Of a stretch of DNA of 64,000 nt, positions 9,558 through 18,559 are shown piece after piece. The stretch is from positions 53,854-117,853 of the forward strand of contig NW_008705564.1 in the NCBI RefSeq assembly GCF_000186865.1, read 5' to 3'. A program made the translations under genes and the position numbers. Source of the stretch: Aureococcus anophagefferens. Taxonomy: Eukaryota; Sar; Pelagophyceae; Pelagomonadales; Pelagomonadaceae. A model generated the notes under the pieces. The model searched no databases. It had not been told where the DNA came from and was given only the letters and a program-made list of their open reading frames with translations. Each line of letters opens with the position of its first letter. The first letter of the stretch is position 1.

Positions 9558-11285
9558 ATGGTCGCCTCGGCGGCCGAGGCGGAGCTGTCGCCCAAGCTGC
9601 ACGGGAAGCTGTCGCCGCTGCGGCGCGAGAAGCGGTCGGCGCGCATGCACCGGAAGCGCATCTGCGAGGAGGTCGTGACCATCGTGCGCGAGCGCGTGCC
9701 GCGCGACGAGGGCGCCCCGGGCCTGCTCAAGCTCCTGGGCGTGAGCAAGCACGGCGCCCCGCCGAGCCCCGAGCCGCCGAAGAGCGCCGCGGGCCCCCGC
9801 GAGACGCTCTGGGCGGACCAGTTCAGCGCGCGGTGCGCCATCCGGTCCGCGGAGCGCGCGGCGGAGCGGCGCGCGCGCGAGGCGGAGATCCGGTCCTACC
9901 GGCCGCAGAAGATCGACTTCACCATGCTCCAGTACGTCAAATTGCCGCCCATCCAGGAGCCGCGGGACTGGCAGGAGGCCATCTGGGAGCGGAACCGGCT
10001 CTGCGAGTTCTGCGTGACCATCGCGACGGCGGGCTCCGAGCGCGTCGAGTGCCGCTTCTGCAACGTCGTCGCGCACGCGCGCTGCGCTTTGCCGTCGTCG
10101 ACCTTCAAGGCGCAGCTCTGGATGTGCGACGACTGCATCTACTCCCTCGAGGAGTGCCGGCGGCGGCAGATCGTCGCGGCCGCGGACCACCAGTGCCTCA
10201 TCACGCAGCACATCCACGCGACGATCATCCAGGCCATGATCCGGCGCTTCGTGCGGCGCATGCCCCACCTGCGGCTGCGGCGGGGCATGGTCCTGCTCCA
10301 GGGCGCCATGCGCTGCCACTACGCGCGGACGCTCTTCCGCGACGCGTTCACGAACGACGAGCGGCCCTACAACATCAAGGTCATCTCCGCGCTCAATTTA
10401 GGCCCGCCGTCGGACGCGGGGCCCCAGGAGTTCTACGCCATCGTGTCCCTCGTGCCGACGGACTCGGAGACGCAGCGCTGCGCCTACCAGTTCACGACGC
10501 GCGCGCTCGAGCGCGACGACTGGGGCAACGTCGAGATCTCGGAGAATTTCCTGGTGCCCTGCACGGTCTGCGGCATCACGTGCTACGTGACCCTGGTCTC
10601 GAAGCCCCAGGGCGTGCCGGCGAACGAGACGCCCGTGCTGACGTTCCACGGCCAGACGTCCTACGATCTGGAGGACGACCTCTTGTACTTCAAGAAGGTC
10701 ACGGTCGACGACGACGTCGGCGCGCCCGAGTACGAGCCCCGGGAGAAGCCGGGCTTCAGCCCGGTGATTCGGATGGTCGACGTCGACAAGCAGGAGTTCG
10801 GCGCGACGCGTTTGGTCTTCGAGATGCTGCCGTGCCCGAACGCGACGACGCTCCACGGCCCGCTGGACGAGGTCTCGTCCGTCTTCAGCCGCAAGGCCGT
10901 GAAGCGCAAGTGGTGGTGTTTGCTGGTCGAGGAGAAGATCTATTTCTATCGCCTCCAGAGCAACCCGACGCCCGTGCTCGCGTGGCCCCTGGGGAAGATC
11001 GGCCTCAAGATCCACGAGCAGAGCGGCGTCATCGAGCTCAAGTACGGCGACAAGACCATGCTCGTGTCCCACGGCGACACGGACATGCGCAACAAGTGGA
11101 TCTCCCTGCTCCGGAGCAACGCCGACGCCATGCGCGCCAAGGCGACGACGAAGAACCGGCGCCGGTCCACGGCCATGACCAAGGGCGGCACGCGGCGCCG
11201 GTCGTCGTTCTCGCCGACGTCGACGCCGAACGAGTCCGTCCAGAACACGCCCGTCCAGACGAGCCGGAGGCTAGGCAAATCGTAG
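9558..11285 (+). CDS. PHD-like finger, IQ, C2-like and PH domain protein
   Basis: A 575-aa protein. The N-terminus is basic and rich in Arg/Lys. Residues about 148-192 have a Cys4-His-Cys3 layout (LCEFC, CRFC, HARCA, CDDC) like a PHD or FYVE-type finger. Residues about 218-262 carry two IQ-like motifs (IIQAMIRRFVRR and LLQGAMRCHYAR), which usually bind calmodulin or myosin light chains. Residues about 275-400 look like a C2 fold (IKVISALNL, FYAIVSL). Residues about 447-530 look like a PH domain ending in a W-containing helix (MRNKWISLL). The tail is Ser/Arg rich. It is probably a Ca2+/lipid-responsive membrane adaptor; this is inferred from domain content alone. Confidence 0.7.
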   Translation: MVASAAEAELSPKLHGKLSPLRREKRSARMHRKRICEEVVTIVRERVPRDEGAPGLLKLLGVSKHGAPPSPEPPKSAAGPRETLWADQFSARCAIRSAERAAERRAREAEIRSYRPQKIDFTMLQYVKLPPIQEPRDWQEAIWERNRLCEFCVTIATAGSERVECRFCNVVAHARCALPSSTFKAQLWMCDDCIYSLEECRRRQIVAAADHQCLITQHIHATIIQAMIRRFVRRMPHLRLRRGMVLLQGAMRCHYARTLFRDAFTNDERPYNIKVISALNLGPPSDAGPQEFYAIVSLVPTDSETQRCAYQFTTRALERDDWGNVEISENFLVPCTVCGITCYVTLVSKPQGVPANETPVLTFHGQTSYDLEDDLLYFKKVTVDDDVGAPEYEPREKPGFSPVIRMVDVDKQEFGATRLVFEMLPCPNATTLHGPLDEVSSVFSRKAVKRKWWCLLVEEKIYFYRLQSNPTPVLAWPLGKIGLKIHEQSGVIELKYGDKTMLVSHGDTDMRNKWISLLRSNADAMRAKATTKNRRRSTAMTKGGTRRRSSFSPTSTPNESVQNTPVQTSRRLGKS

Positions 11286-11309
11286 TTGCGCAGGTCGTCC
11301 CAGCTAGCT

Positions 11310-12653
11310 CTAGTTACAGTCGTCGTTGACGAACGCGTCGATCGCCGCGAGCGCGGTCGTGAGCTCCGCCTCGGACGCCGCGTAGGAGATGCGCACGCCG
11401 TCGGGCGCGCCGAAGGCGTCGCCGGGCACGAGGGCGAGCTTGCGCTTGGCCAGGAGCGCCGTGCAGAACGACGTCGACGAGTCGACGGCGTCGCCGTCGC
11501 ACGAGAGGCCGAGCGTGCCCGAGACGTCCACGAAGACGTAGAAGGCGCCCTCGGGCGCCGGCGGGCAGCGGATGCGCCCCCGCTTCGCCGCGATGGCCTC
11601 CAGCTGCGCGAGCACGAGGTCGCGGCGGCGCTTGAACTCCGCGACGTCGCCGTCGAGCGCGCCGGCGGGCAGGTTCAGCGCCGCGACGCCCGCGGCCTGC
11701 GCGAGCGACGACGCGCAGGACGTGATCTGGCCCTGAATCTTGCCGCAGGCCCGGGCGACGGCCTGGGGCGCCGCGAGGTAGCCGAGGCGGAAGCCCGTCA
11801 TCGCGTAGGCCTTGGAGAAGCCGTTGATGGTCACGGTGCGGTCGAACGACGACCCGCCGAGCGCCGCGAAGGACGCGTGGGGCGTGGCGGGCTCGTAGTG
11901 GAGCTGCTCGTAGATCTCATCGCTGATGACCCAGACCTTCTTGCCCGTGGCGGCCTCGTGCGCGTCCAAGACCGCGAGCAGCTCGCGCTGGCCCGCCTCG
12001 TCGACGACGGCGCCCGTCGGGTTCGACGGGTTGCAGAAGATGAGCGCCTTCGTCTTCGGCGTCAGCACGCTCTTCAAGGCGTCGGCCGTGAGCTTGTAGC
12101 CGTCGGCGATGTCCGCGTCGACCTGGACGACGGCGGCGCCCGCCATCTCGACCATCGACGGGTACGACACCCAGTACGGCGCGGGCACGACGACCTCGTC
12201 GCCGGGCCCGACGAGCGCGAGGAGCGCCTCGTAGACGGCCTGCTTGGCGCCGTTGGCGACGACGATGTCCGTCGGCGCGTAGGCCGTGCCCTTGCGCTTC
12301 GCGAGGTCCGACGCGATCGCTTCCCGCAGCTCCTTCGTGCCCGTGACCTCGGTGTAGCGCGTCGCGCCGGCGAGCGCCGCGGCGCCGATGGCGTCGACGA
12401 TGGCCTTGGGCGGCGGGAAGTCCGGCTCGCCGACGCAGAGGCTCACGACCTCCTCGCCCGCGGCGCGCAGCTGCATGGTCAGGCCGTGGACCTCCACGGT
12501 CGCCGACGGCTTGAGGCCTTCGACGAGCACCGAGAGCTCCGGCGGCGTGGCCGTCGATGCGAGCGCCGGGGAACCGCGTCGTTGCACGGGCGGGACGAGC
12601 GCATTGGCGCACGCGACGAGCGCAAGCACGAGTGCAGTCGACGACCAGCCCAT
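11310..12653 (-). CDS. Class I aminotransferase (aspartate/prephenate aminotransferase type), probably organellar
   Basis: A 447-aa PLP enzyme. The first ATG (12653) opens a hydrophobic leader (LVLALVACANALVPP) followed by a basic stretch, fitting a bipartite plastid-type presequence. The catalytic domain shows YTEVTGTKELREAI, APYWVSYP, the CNPSNPTGAVV substrate/PLP loop, the SDEIYE segment, the Schiff-base lysine in NGFSKAYAMTGFRLGY (Lys at about 281) and an Arg near the C-terminus (GVRISYA). The pattern matches subgroup Ib aspartate aminotransferases, which include plant and bacterial prephenate aminotransferases, so it may act in aspartate or arogenate synthesis. It is followed on the same strand by a second, distantly related aspartate aminotransferase gene just upstream (12738-14066). 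Confidence 0.85.
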   Translation of the reverse strand: MGWSSTALVLALVACANALVPPVQRRGSPALASTATPPELSVLVEGLKPSATVEVHGLTMQLRAAGEEVVSLCVGEPDFPPPKAIVDAIGAAALAGATRYTEVTGTKELREAIASDLAKRKGTAYAPTDIVVANGAKQAVYEALLALVGPGDEVVVPAPYWVSYPSMVEMAGAAVVQVDADIADGYKLTADALKSVLTPKTKALIFCNPSNPTGAVVDEAGQRELLAVLDAHEAATGKKVWVISDEIYEQLHYEPATPHASFAALGGSSFDRTVTINGFSKAYAMTGFRLGYLAAPQAVARACGKIQGQITSCASSLAQAAGVAALNLPAGALDGDVAEFKRRRDLVLAQLEAIAAKRGRIRCPPAPEGAFYVFVDVSGTLGLSCDGDAVDSSTSFCTALLAKRKLALVPGDAFGAPDGVRISYAASEAELTTALAAIDAFVNDDCN

Positions 12654-12737
12654 CACGCAGCAGCGGGGCTTCAAGTTGGCAGCGCGTGCGACGTTGAACC
12701 CACGGATCCGGCGCCCGGGTGACCATTGGATCCCGAT

Positions 12738-14066
12738 TTACGCGGCGACGCCGATCTCCTTGCCGTGGGTGACCTCGTGGACGGCCTTGGCGATGTACTT
12801 GATGTTGCCGGAGTTGACGCCCGCGACGGAGATGCGGCCGTCCTTCGTGAGGTAGATGGAGTAGTCGGCCGTGAGCGTGTCGCACATGTCGGAGGTCATG
12901 CCCGTGAAGGCGAACATGCCGATCTGGTCCGTGACGTGGGTCCAGTCGTGCTCGGAGCCCGCGGCCTCGATCTCCTCGCGGAGGCGGACGCGCATGCCGC
13001 CGATGCGCTCGGCCATCTGCGCGCACTCGTCGTAGTACTGGGCGCGCAACGCGTCGTCGCTGAGCACCTCCTTGACGATGAGGGCGCCGTGGATGGGCGG
13101 GCTGGAGTACATGGGCCGGATGATGCGCTTCAGCTGCGACATGACGCGCTCGACCTCCTCCGTATCTTTACAGACGACGGAGAGCGTGCCGACGCGCTCG
13201 CCGTAGAGGCCAAAGTTCTTCGCGAAGGACTGGGCCAGCAGGAGCGAGTGGCCGTCGTCGAGGAACTTGCGGATCGCGAACGCGTCCGCCTCCGCGTCGC
13301 CGGACGCGAAGCCCTGGTACGCGCAGTCCATGAGAACGTGGTGGCCCTTGGCGAGGATCTTCTTCGACACGGCGTCCCACTGGTCCCGCGTCGGGTCGAC
13401 GCCCGTCGGGTTGTGCGCGCAGGCGTGGAGCAGGAAGACGCTTCCCGCCGGCGCGGCGTCGATGTCCTCGAGGAACGCCTCGTAGTCCAGGCCGTTCGTC
13501 TCGCGGTCGAGGTAGCGGTACTTGCGCACCTCGAGGCCCGCGAGCTCCATGATGGGGATGTGGTTGCCCCAGGTCGGGTCCGAGACGTAGACGGCCGTGC
13601 CCTCGGGCAGGAACCGCGCGTAGAACTCGCCCGCGACGCGGCACGCGCCCGTGCCCGACAGCGTCTGCACGCCGGCGATGCGGCCCTCCTTGAGCGCCGC
13701 GCAGTCCTCGCCGTAGGCGAACTCCAGCGCCTTCTGGCGGAAGTCCGCGAGGCCCTCGATGGGCGCGTACTCCTTCTTCTCGCCGCGGTCGAGCAGCCGA
13801 CGCTCCGCCTCGGTGACCGACGGCAGCACGTAGGGCACGCCGACGTCGTCGCGGTACGCGCCGACGCAGACGTTCACCTTGTCGTCGGCGTTGGACGCGC
13901 GGAAGGCCGCGGCGATGCCGAGGATGGCGTCCGGCGGACCCTGGGGGATCTCGCTCAGGTAGGCGCTCGGCGACGCTTTGCGCGGCGTGGCAGCGACGCG
14001 GCTCGGGGCGCCGCGCACCAGCGCGGCCGCGGGGACGAGGCAGAGCACAGCGAGCACGGTCTGCAT
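12738..14066 (-). CDS. Aspartate aminotransferase (subgroup Ia), probably organellar
   Basis: A 442-aa enzyme. The ATG at 14066 is preferred over an upstream in-frame ATG at 14198 because it starts a clean signal-type leader (LAVLCLVPAAALVRG). The mature part is a typical GOT: VNVCVGAYRDD, YAPIEGLADFR, the TLSGTGACRVA helix, DPTWGNH, HACAHNPTGVDPT, MDCAYQGFASG, and the PLP lysine in SFAKNFGLYGERVG (Lys at about 283). The C-terminus keeps GMFAFTGM and the GRISVAGVN segment with the substrate-binding Arg. It interconverts aspartate + 2-oxoglutarate and oxaloacetate + glutamate. The gap to the neighbouring aminotransferase gene is 84 bp; the two are from different AAT subgroups, so this is clustering rather than recent tandem duplication. 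Confidence 0.9.
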   Translation of the reverse strand: MQTVLAVLCLVPAAALVRGAPSRVAATPRKASPSAYLSEIPQGPPDAILGIAAAFRASNADDKVNVCVGAYRDDVGVPYVLPSVTEAERRLLDRGEKKEYAPIEGLADFRQKALEFAYGEDCAALKEGRIAGVQTLSGTGACRVAGEFYARFLPEGTAVYVSDPTWGNHIPIMELAGLEVRKYRYLDRETNGLDYEAFLEDIDAAPAGSVFLLHACAHNPTGVDPTRDQWDAVSKKILAKGHHVLMDCAYQGFASGDAEADAFAIRKFLDDGHSLLLAQSFAKNFGLYGERVGTLSVVCKDTEEVERVMSQLKRIIRPMYSSPPIHGALIVKEVLSDDALRAQYYDECAQMAERIGGMRVRLREEIEAAGSEHDWTHVTDQIGMFAFTGMTSDMCDTLTADYSIYLTKDGRISVAGVNSGNIKYIAKAVHEVTHGKEIGVAA

Positions 14067-14262
14067 GGTTGCGGATTGGTGGGAGGTCGAGCTCTCGGTC
14101 GCCGTGGGCAGCGTCGACGACACGAGCTCTTGGTCGCCGTCACGTTTTGGCCACACTGAGCATCTACCGAGCTTCAAGGCGGAGATGTGTGAAGTCATCG
14201 TTGGCGCCCGCCGCTCGACGCGTCGGGGTCGCACCACTCGTACTTCGTAGTAACCTTTTAAC

Positions 14263-17217
14263 TTACGCCTCCGTCGACAGGCCGAAGGGCACCTCCAGGT
14301 CGCGGGCCGCGTGGAGCAGCGCCGTCGCCGACGACGAGTTGCGCGGCTCCGGCCGGAAGTGGTGGTCGAAGCGGCGCCGCGTGTTCGCGGCCTCGCGGAG
14401 CCGCTCGCCCTCGAAGAGCGCGCGGAGCGCGGGCGCGTAGTCCACCGCCAGGACCGCCCCGAGCCGCGGCGGCGCGAGGGCGTCGTCCGTGAGGCACTGG
14501 AGGCACCAGCGGGTGTCGCGGTGCCGGTCGAGGAACGACCGCGGCGTCGGCTCGCAGTGCGAGCCGAGCAGGTCCGCGCCGAGCGCGTCGGCCGACAGGT
14601 CCGCGGTGGTCCGGCCGGGCCGCGGCGGCGCGGCGGCGAAGCGCAGCACGCCGCGCCGGGCGTCGTCGTCGTCGTCGTCGTCGTCCGACTCCGCGGGCTC
14701 CGCGGCGCCGTAGCAGCCCGCCGCGGCGCGCGCGGCGTCCGCGGCCGACGCGCCGTCGAGCGCGGCCCAGGCCGCCGCGAGCGACGACAGGGCCGCCGCG
14801 TCGGCGGCGGCCTCGGCCGCGCTGCGGGCCGCCGGCGGCGCCGGCGCCGGCGGCCAGGGGAGCGGCTCGGCGGGCGGCTCGGCGGGCGCCGGCGCCTCCG
14901 GCGCCTCCGCCGGCGGCTCCGGCTCAGCGGGCGGCTCGTCGGGCGGCGTCAGCGTCGCGGGCGGCGGCGCCGGCTTCTCCGGTGCCGCCTCGTCGGGCGG
15001 CGTCAGCGTCGCGGGCGGCGGCGCCGGCNNNNNNNNNNNNNNNNNNNNNNNNNNNNNNNNNNNNNNNNNNNNNNNNNNNNNNNNNNNNNNNNNNNNNNNN
15101 NNNNNNNNNNNNNNNNNNNNNNNNNNNNNNNNNNNNNNNNNNNNNNNNNNNNNNNNNNNNNNNNNNNNNNNNNNNNNNNNNNNNNNNNNNNNNNNNNNNN
15201 NNNNNNNNNNNNNNNNNNNNNNNNCGTCGTCGTCGTCGGACGCGTCGCTCCGGTTCCGCCGGAGGCGGCCCGCGGGCGGCGCGTCGTCGACGGGCGCCGC
15301 GTACTCGAAGAGCGCCGCGTGCGCGCAGGCCGCGGACTTGATCGGGCCGTCGGAGACCACGACGGCCTCGTAGCAGTCGCCCGCGAAGCCCGGCGCGTCG
15401 ACGTCGAACTCGACGACGACGGCGTCGCCCGCCGCGCGCGCGCGGACGTCGCCGACGACGTCGACGCGCGCGCCGCGGACGTCGACGCGGAGCTCCCGGC
15501 ACGACGGCGCGACCTCCGCGACGACGGACACGCGGCCGCCGCCGTACGGCACGACGGCCGGCGCCACGGAGAGCACGCGGGGCCGCATCGCGCGCGCCGC
15601 GCCGCTCCAGGGCTCCGGCGGAGCCTCCTCCGCCTCCGCCTCCTCCTCGCCCTCGCCGCCGCCCGCCAACACCGCGGCCTGGAGCGCGTTGATCGCGCGG
15701 CGCGCGTCGCCGTCGGCCGCGACGGCGACGGCGCGCGCGACGTCGCGCCACTCGTCGACGCCGCCGCCGCGGACGCCCGCCGCGAGCGCCGCGAGGTGCG
15801 CCGCGAGGTCGTCGTCGGGGACGTAGGGCACGGCGAAGAACTTGGTGCAGCCCAGCGCCGTCGTGAGCCACCGCCGCTGCGCGTTCGTCTCGTCGCGGCC
15901 CAGGCACGCCGTCGCGACGACGGGGCACTTGGAGCCCTGGACGAGCTGGCGGAGCGCGGCCGCGAGCTTTTTGTCGTCGGCGAGCGTCGCGACGTCGACG
16001 TCGTCGATGAGGACGAGCGTCCGCGACCCGCGGAGCCGCCGGCTGCTCGTCGCCTCGTGGTAGAGCTCTCTGAGGTCCTTGGGGTCCGACAGCGCGTCGA
16101 CGCGGAGCACCTCGAAGTTCGCGGCCGCGGCCGCGCGTTTGGCGAGGAGCGTCTTGCCCGCGCCTCTGGGGCCCACGAGCAAAGCGCCGCCGGGCCCCTG
16201 GGCCTCGTCGTCGCTGTCGAGGTAGGCGTAGTCCTCGTCGGACAGCGCCGACGCCGCGCTCACGCGGCCCTCGCCCCGCCACTCGGCGTTGAGCCATTCG
16301 ACGAGGCCCTTGAGCGCGGACGCCGCGTACGCTCCCGCGAGGCCCGCGTCGCGGTCGGCCCAGAGCTCGACGTCGCCCGCGGCGCGGTCGGACGCGGGCG
16401 GCGCCGCCGCGCGGCGCCGCCGCCGCGCGACGCGCGGCGGCGCGGCGGGCCGCGGCGGCGCCGGCGCCGCGACGCCGGCGACGGGCGCCCAGGCGCCGCC
16501 GCAGCGCGCGAGCGCGGCGGCCGCGGCACCGCGCGCCGCGGCCGCGTCCGCGCCGCCGAGGCCCGCGGCGGCGACCGCCGGCGCGAAGGGCGCGGCGACG
16601 GGCGTCGCGGGCCGCGACGCGCGCGGCGACGACGGCCCGTCGTGCTCGCGCTTCCGCGCCTCGCGCTTCGCGAAGAACGGGTTCGCCGCGCCGCCGCCGA
16701 AGGACGACGTCTCGACGGCCCGCAGCTTCTTCGCGCGCGCCTCGGCGGCGACGCGCGCGGCCTCGCGCGCCGCCGCGGCCTTGGCCTCCTCGGCCTCGCG
16801 CTCCGCGGCGCGCTCCTCCGCGGTCTTCCGCTTGGCGAAGATGGCCGCGACGGGCTTGCGCCGCCGCCGCGGCTTCGGCGCCTCCTCCTCGCTCGACGAC
16901 TCGCCGGGCGACGACACGTCCTCGTCGTCGTCGGACCGCGCGGCGTCGACGACGGCCTTGCGCGCGGCCGCGCGCCGCGGCCGCGAGCTCGCCGCCGCGG
17001 GCGCCGGCGCCGCGGACGCCTCGGACTGCGAGTCGTCGACCTCGATGACGGGCGGCGACGGCGTCGCCTTCCGCTGGAAGATGGCCGCGAGCTTCGCCTT
17101 GGGCTTGGCCGGCGCGGGCTTGGCCGGCTCCGGCGCGGGCGGCGCCGGCGCCTCCTGCGCCGGCTCCGCCGCGGCCGTCTTCGCCTTCTTCTTGCGCGGC
17201 TGGAAGAAGGCGTGCAT
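14263..17217 (-). CDS. ATAD5/Elg1-like AAA+ clamp unloader (contains an assembly gap)
   Basis: A 984-codon frame, of which about 65 codons are unread N. The extreme N-terminus (HAFFQPRKKK) and a later NPFFAKRE look like degenerate PIP boxes. The N-terminal third is basic, Pro/Ala rich and contains AAIFQRK and AAIFAKRK repeats. The AAA+ core has Walker A GPRGAGKT (about residue 350), Walker B LVLIDDVDV (about residue 400) and a sensor/lid ending DARRAINALQAA. After this comes an IPT/TIG-like beta domain (about 540-630), then low-complexity Pro repeats and the gap. The last 60 residues (VDYAPALRALFEGE, RRRFDHHF) resemble the ATAD5/Elg1 C-terminus. The family unloads PCNA from DNA as the large subunit of an alternative RFC. 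The TIG-like insertion is unusual. RFC1 is less likely because no BRCT domain is visible. Confidence 0.7.
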   Translation of the reverse strand: MHAFFQPRKKKAKTAAAEPAQEAPAPPAPEPAKPAPAKPKAKLAAIFQRKATPSPPVIEVDDSQSEASAAPAPAAASSRPRRAAARKAVVDAARSDDDEDVSSPGESSSEEEAPKPRRRRKPVAAIFAKRKTAEERAAEREAEEAKAAAAREAARVAAEARAKKLRAVETSSFGGGAANPFFAKREARKREHDGPSSPRASRPATPVAAPFAPAVAAAGLGGADAAAARGAAAAALARCGGAWAPVAGVAAPAPPRPAAPPRVARRRRRAAAPPASDRAAGDVELWADRDAGLAGAYAASALKGLVEWLNAEWRGEGRVSAASALSDEDYAYLDSDDEAQGPGGALLVGPRGAGKTLLAKRAAAAANFEVLRVDALSDPKDLRELYHEATSSRRLRGSRTLVLIDDVDVATLADDKKLAAALRQLVQGSKCPVVATACLGRDETNAQRRWLTTALGCTKFFAVPYVPDDDLAAHLAALAAGVRGGGVDEWRDVARAVAVAADGDARRAINALQAAVLAGGGEGEEEAEAEEAPPEPWSGAARAMRPRVLSVAPAVVPYGGGRVSVVAEVAPSCRELRVDVRGARVDVVGDVRARAAGDAVVVEFDVDAPGFAGDCYEAVVVSDGPIKSAACAHAALFEYAAPVDDAPPAGRLRRNRSDASDDDDXXXXXXXXXXXXXXXXXXXXXXXXXXXXXXXXXXXXXXXXXXXXXXXXXXXXXXXXXXXXXXXXXXPAPPPATLTPPDEAAPEKPAPPPATLTPPDEPPAEPEPPAEAPEAPAPAEPPAEPLPWPPAPAPPAARSAAEAAADAAALSSLAAAWAALDGASAADAARAAAGCYGAAEPAESDDDDDDDDARRGVLRFAAAPPRPGRTTADLSADALGADLLGSHCEPTPRSFLDRHRDTRWCLQCLTDDALAPPRLGAVLAVDYAPALRALFEGERLREAANTRRRFDHHFRPEPRNSSSATALLHAARDLEVPFGLSTEA
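14935..15028. repeat. 54-bp tandem repeat at the edge of the assembly gap
   Basis: Nearly identical 54-bp units start at 14935 and 14989 and run into the N stretch. On the minus strand each encodes an 18-residue Pro/Thr unit containing PPPATLTPPDE. The repeat probably caused the assembly to break here. Confidence 0.85.
15029..15224. other. Assembly gap (196 N)
   Basis: A run of 196 unread bases inside the ATAD5-like frame. The length may be an estimate, so the downstream reading frame across it is provisional. Confidence 0.99.
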
Positions 17218-18559
17218 GATGCGCGGTTGCCGTTTATGCGTTGCGCGCGGTGCGCGGTTGCCACCGGTCGAGGCGCCCGGCGCGGACGCCGAGTACTCGA
17301 CTTTGAATTTTCGGCAACTCGTTTTGTTAACTTTTTGGTTGCCTGCGGAGGGCTGGAAAATCGATTTTTTTTATCGACCTCGCGCGGTGGCCCCGTGTCG
17401 CCACCCGTCCAAAGCGTCCTTCAGGGATGTTGGAGCTTGTCTGCGATCATGGTAGCTCGTCGCTAGTGAAAAGTTATGCCCGAAAAACCGAGAACATACG
17501 TAGGAAGTACGCCGCGGTCCGCGGACGCCGAAAACGTACTGAAATTTTTTTCTCCGGCTTGGCTCTTCGTTGTTGCCGTCGCTGGACGCGCCGTTTGGGG
17601 CGTCCCGAACGACCCTCCAAACCCCCAGGGCCACCGCTATGGACACGCTATGCGCCGCGCAGTTCTCCGGATCTATAGAGGAACTCGGTGGATCCCGCTG
17701 CAGACCGCGGACGTGCGGATCACGGTCGTAGGACGTGGATCCAACGCTGAGGCGATGGTGCTGGTGGTAGTAGGAGTCCGTCCAGGCCGTATGGCCAGCG
17801 CACGCGCGTATTTCATGGCGCCACAGTGGCCTCGAAAGTGCCTCTTTGGAGAGGACCGGTTTGAGCGCGTTGGCGCGGATCATCCAGCCCAGCGGTCGCG
17901 TGAGGCTGCGGAGGCCTCGTCCATGTACCACTCCGCCCGGCCATATCGTTCGAAGTGGTCGGATCGACGCCAGTGGGTCCAAACGCCGCGCTCTAGCGGT
18001 TTGGCGCCTGCGAGAACGCCTTGGAGCGAGGGTGTGCCACACAGTCCTGAGTACGCTCGAACCTGACCCAAACTTGATTTTCGGTTCCCCGTGACGTTTC
18101 CGGAGGTCGCTGTCGCGAATGGGTCAGGACTCACCGTGGAGATCTCGCGCACCTCGACGACCGACCCACCAAATCGGACGTTCCGGCGCACGTTAGAACG
18201 CCGCGGCAGCGAGTCGCGCGACGAAAACTTCACGCGCGCCTTCGAGCAAGGTCTTTGGCCGAGCCCCGGACGGCGCGGCGCGGCCAACGAGCACGCGGAA
18301 CCGCGCCGACGCGGCTGCCTTCGCGCAGCTCTGCGAGGCGCTGTCGTCGTCTCGAGCGTATTTTTTGTCCGACCCTCCGCAGGAAACCAAAAACTTGAGC
18401 ACAAAGCCGTCCTTGCGCCCGGTCCAGCGGCAGTCTGCAGTCTGGTGGGCTGCTTTGCCGTCGCAGCGCCAGCAGCGCCGCTGCAAGGACCACGCGTCGC
18501 GCACCAACCAGCGTCGCCAAACACACGCTGCGCGCACCAACCAGCGTCGCCGAACAACG
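17218..18559. other. Intergenic region without a recognisable gene
   Basis: About 1.3 kb with lower GC, T runs (17364-17372 and 17544-17551) and no convincing coding frame on either strand. It separates the divergent ATAD5-like and Kelch genes and presumably holds both promoters. Confidence 0.5.
18499..18552 (+). repeat. 33-bp repeat just upstream of the Kelch gene start
   Basis: Two copies of a unit starting GCGCACCAACCAGCGTCGCC lie at 18499 and 18532 and end 8 bp before the ATG at 18560. They fall in the 5' leader or core promoter. Confidence 0.8.

Noticed and set aside
14067..14237. N-terminal extension of the aspartate aminotransferase frame to 14198 or beyond
   Set aside because: The ATG at 14066 directly starts a good leader peptide; the extension would bury it and lacks coding character.
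14311..17466. Plus-strand frame of 1,051 codons opposite the ATAD5-like gene
   Set aside because: Low-complexity Arg/Val/Gly translation, no motifs; the AAA+ motifs on the minus strand identify the real gene.
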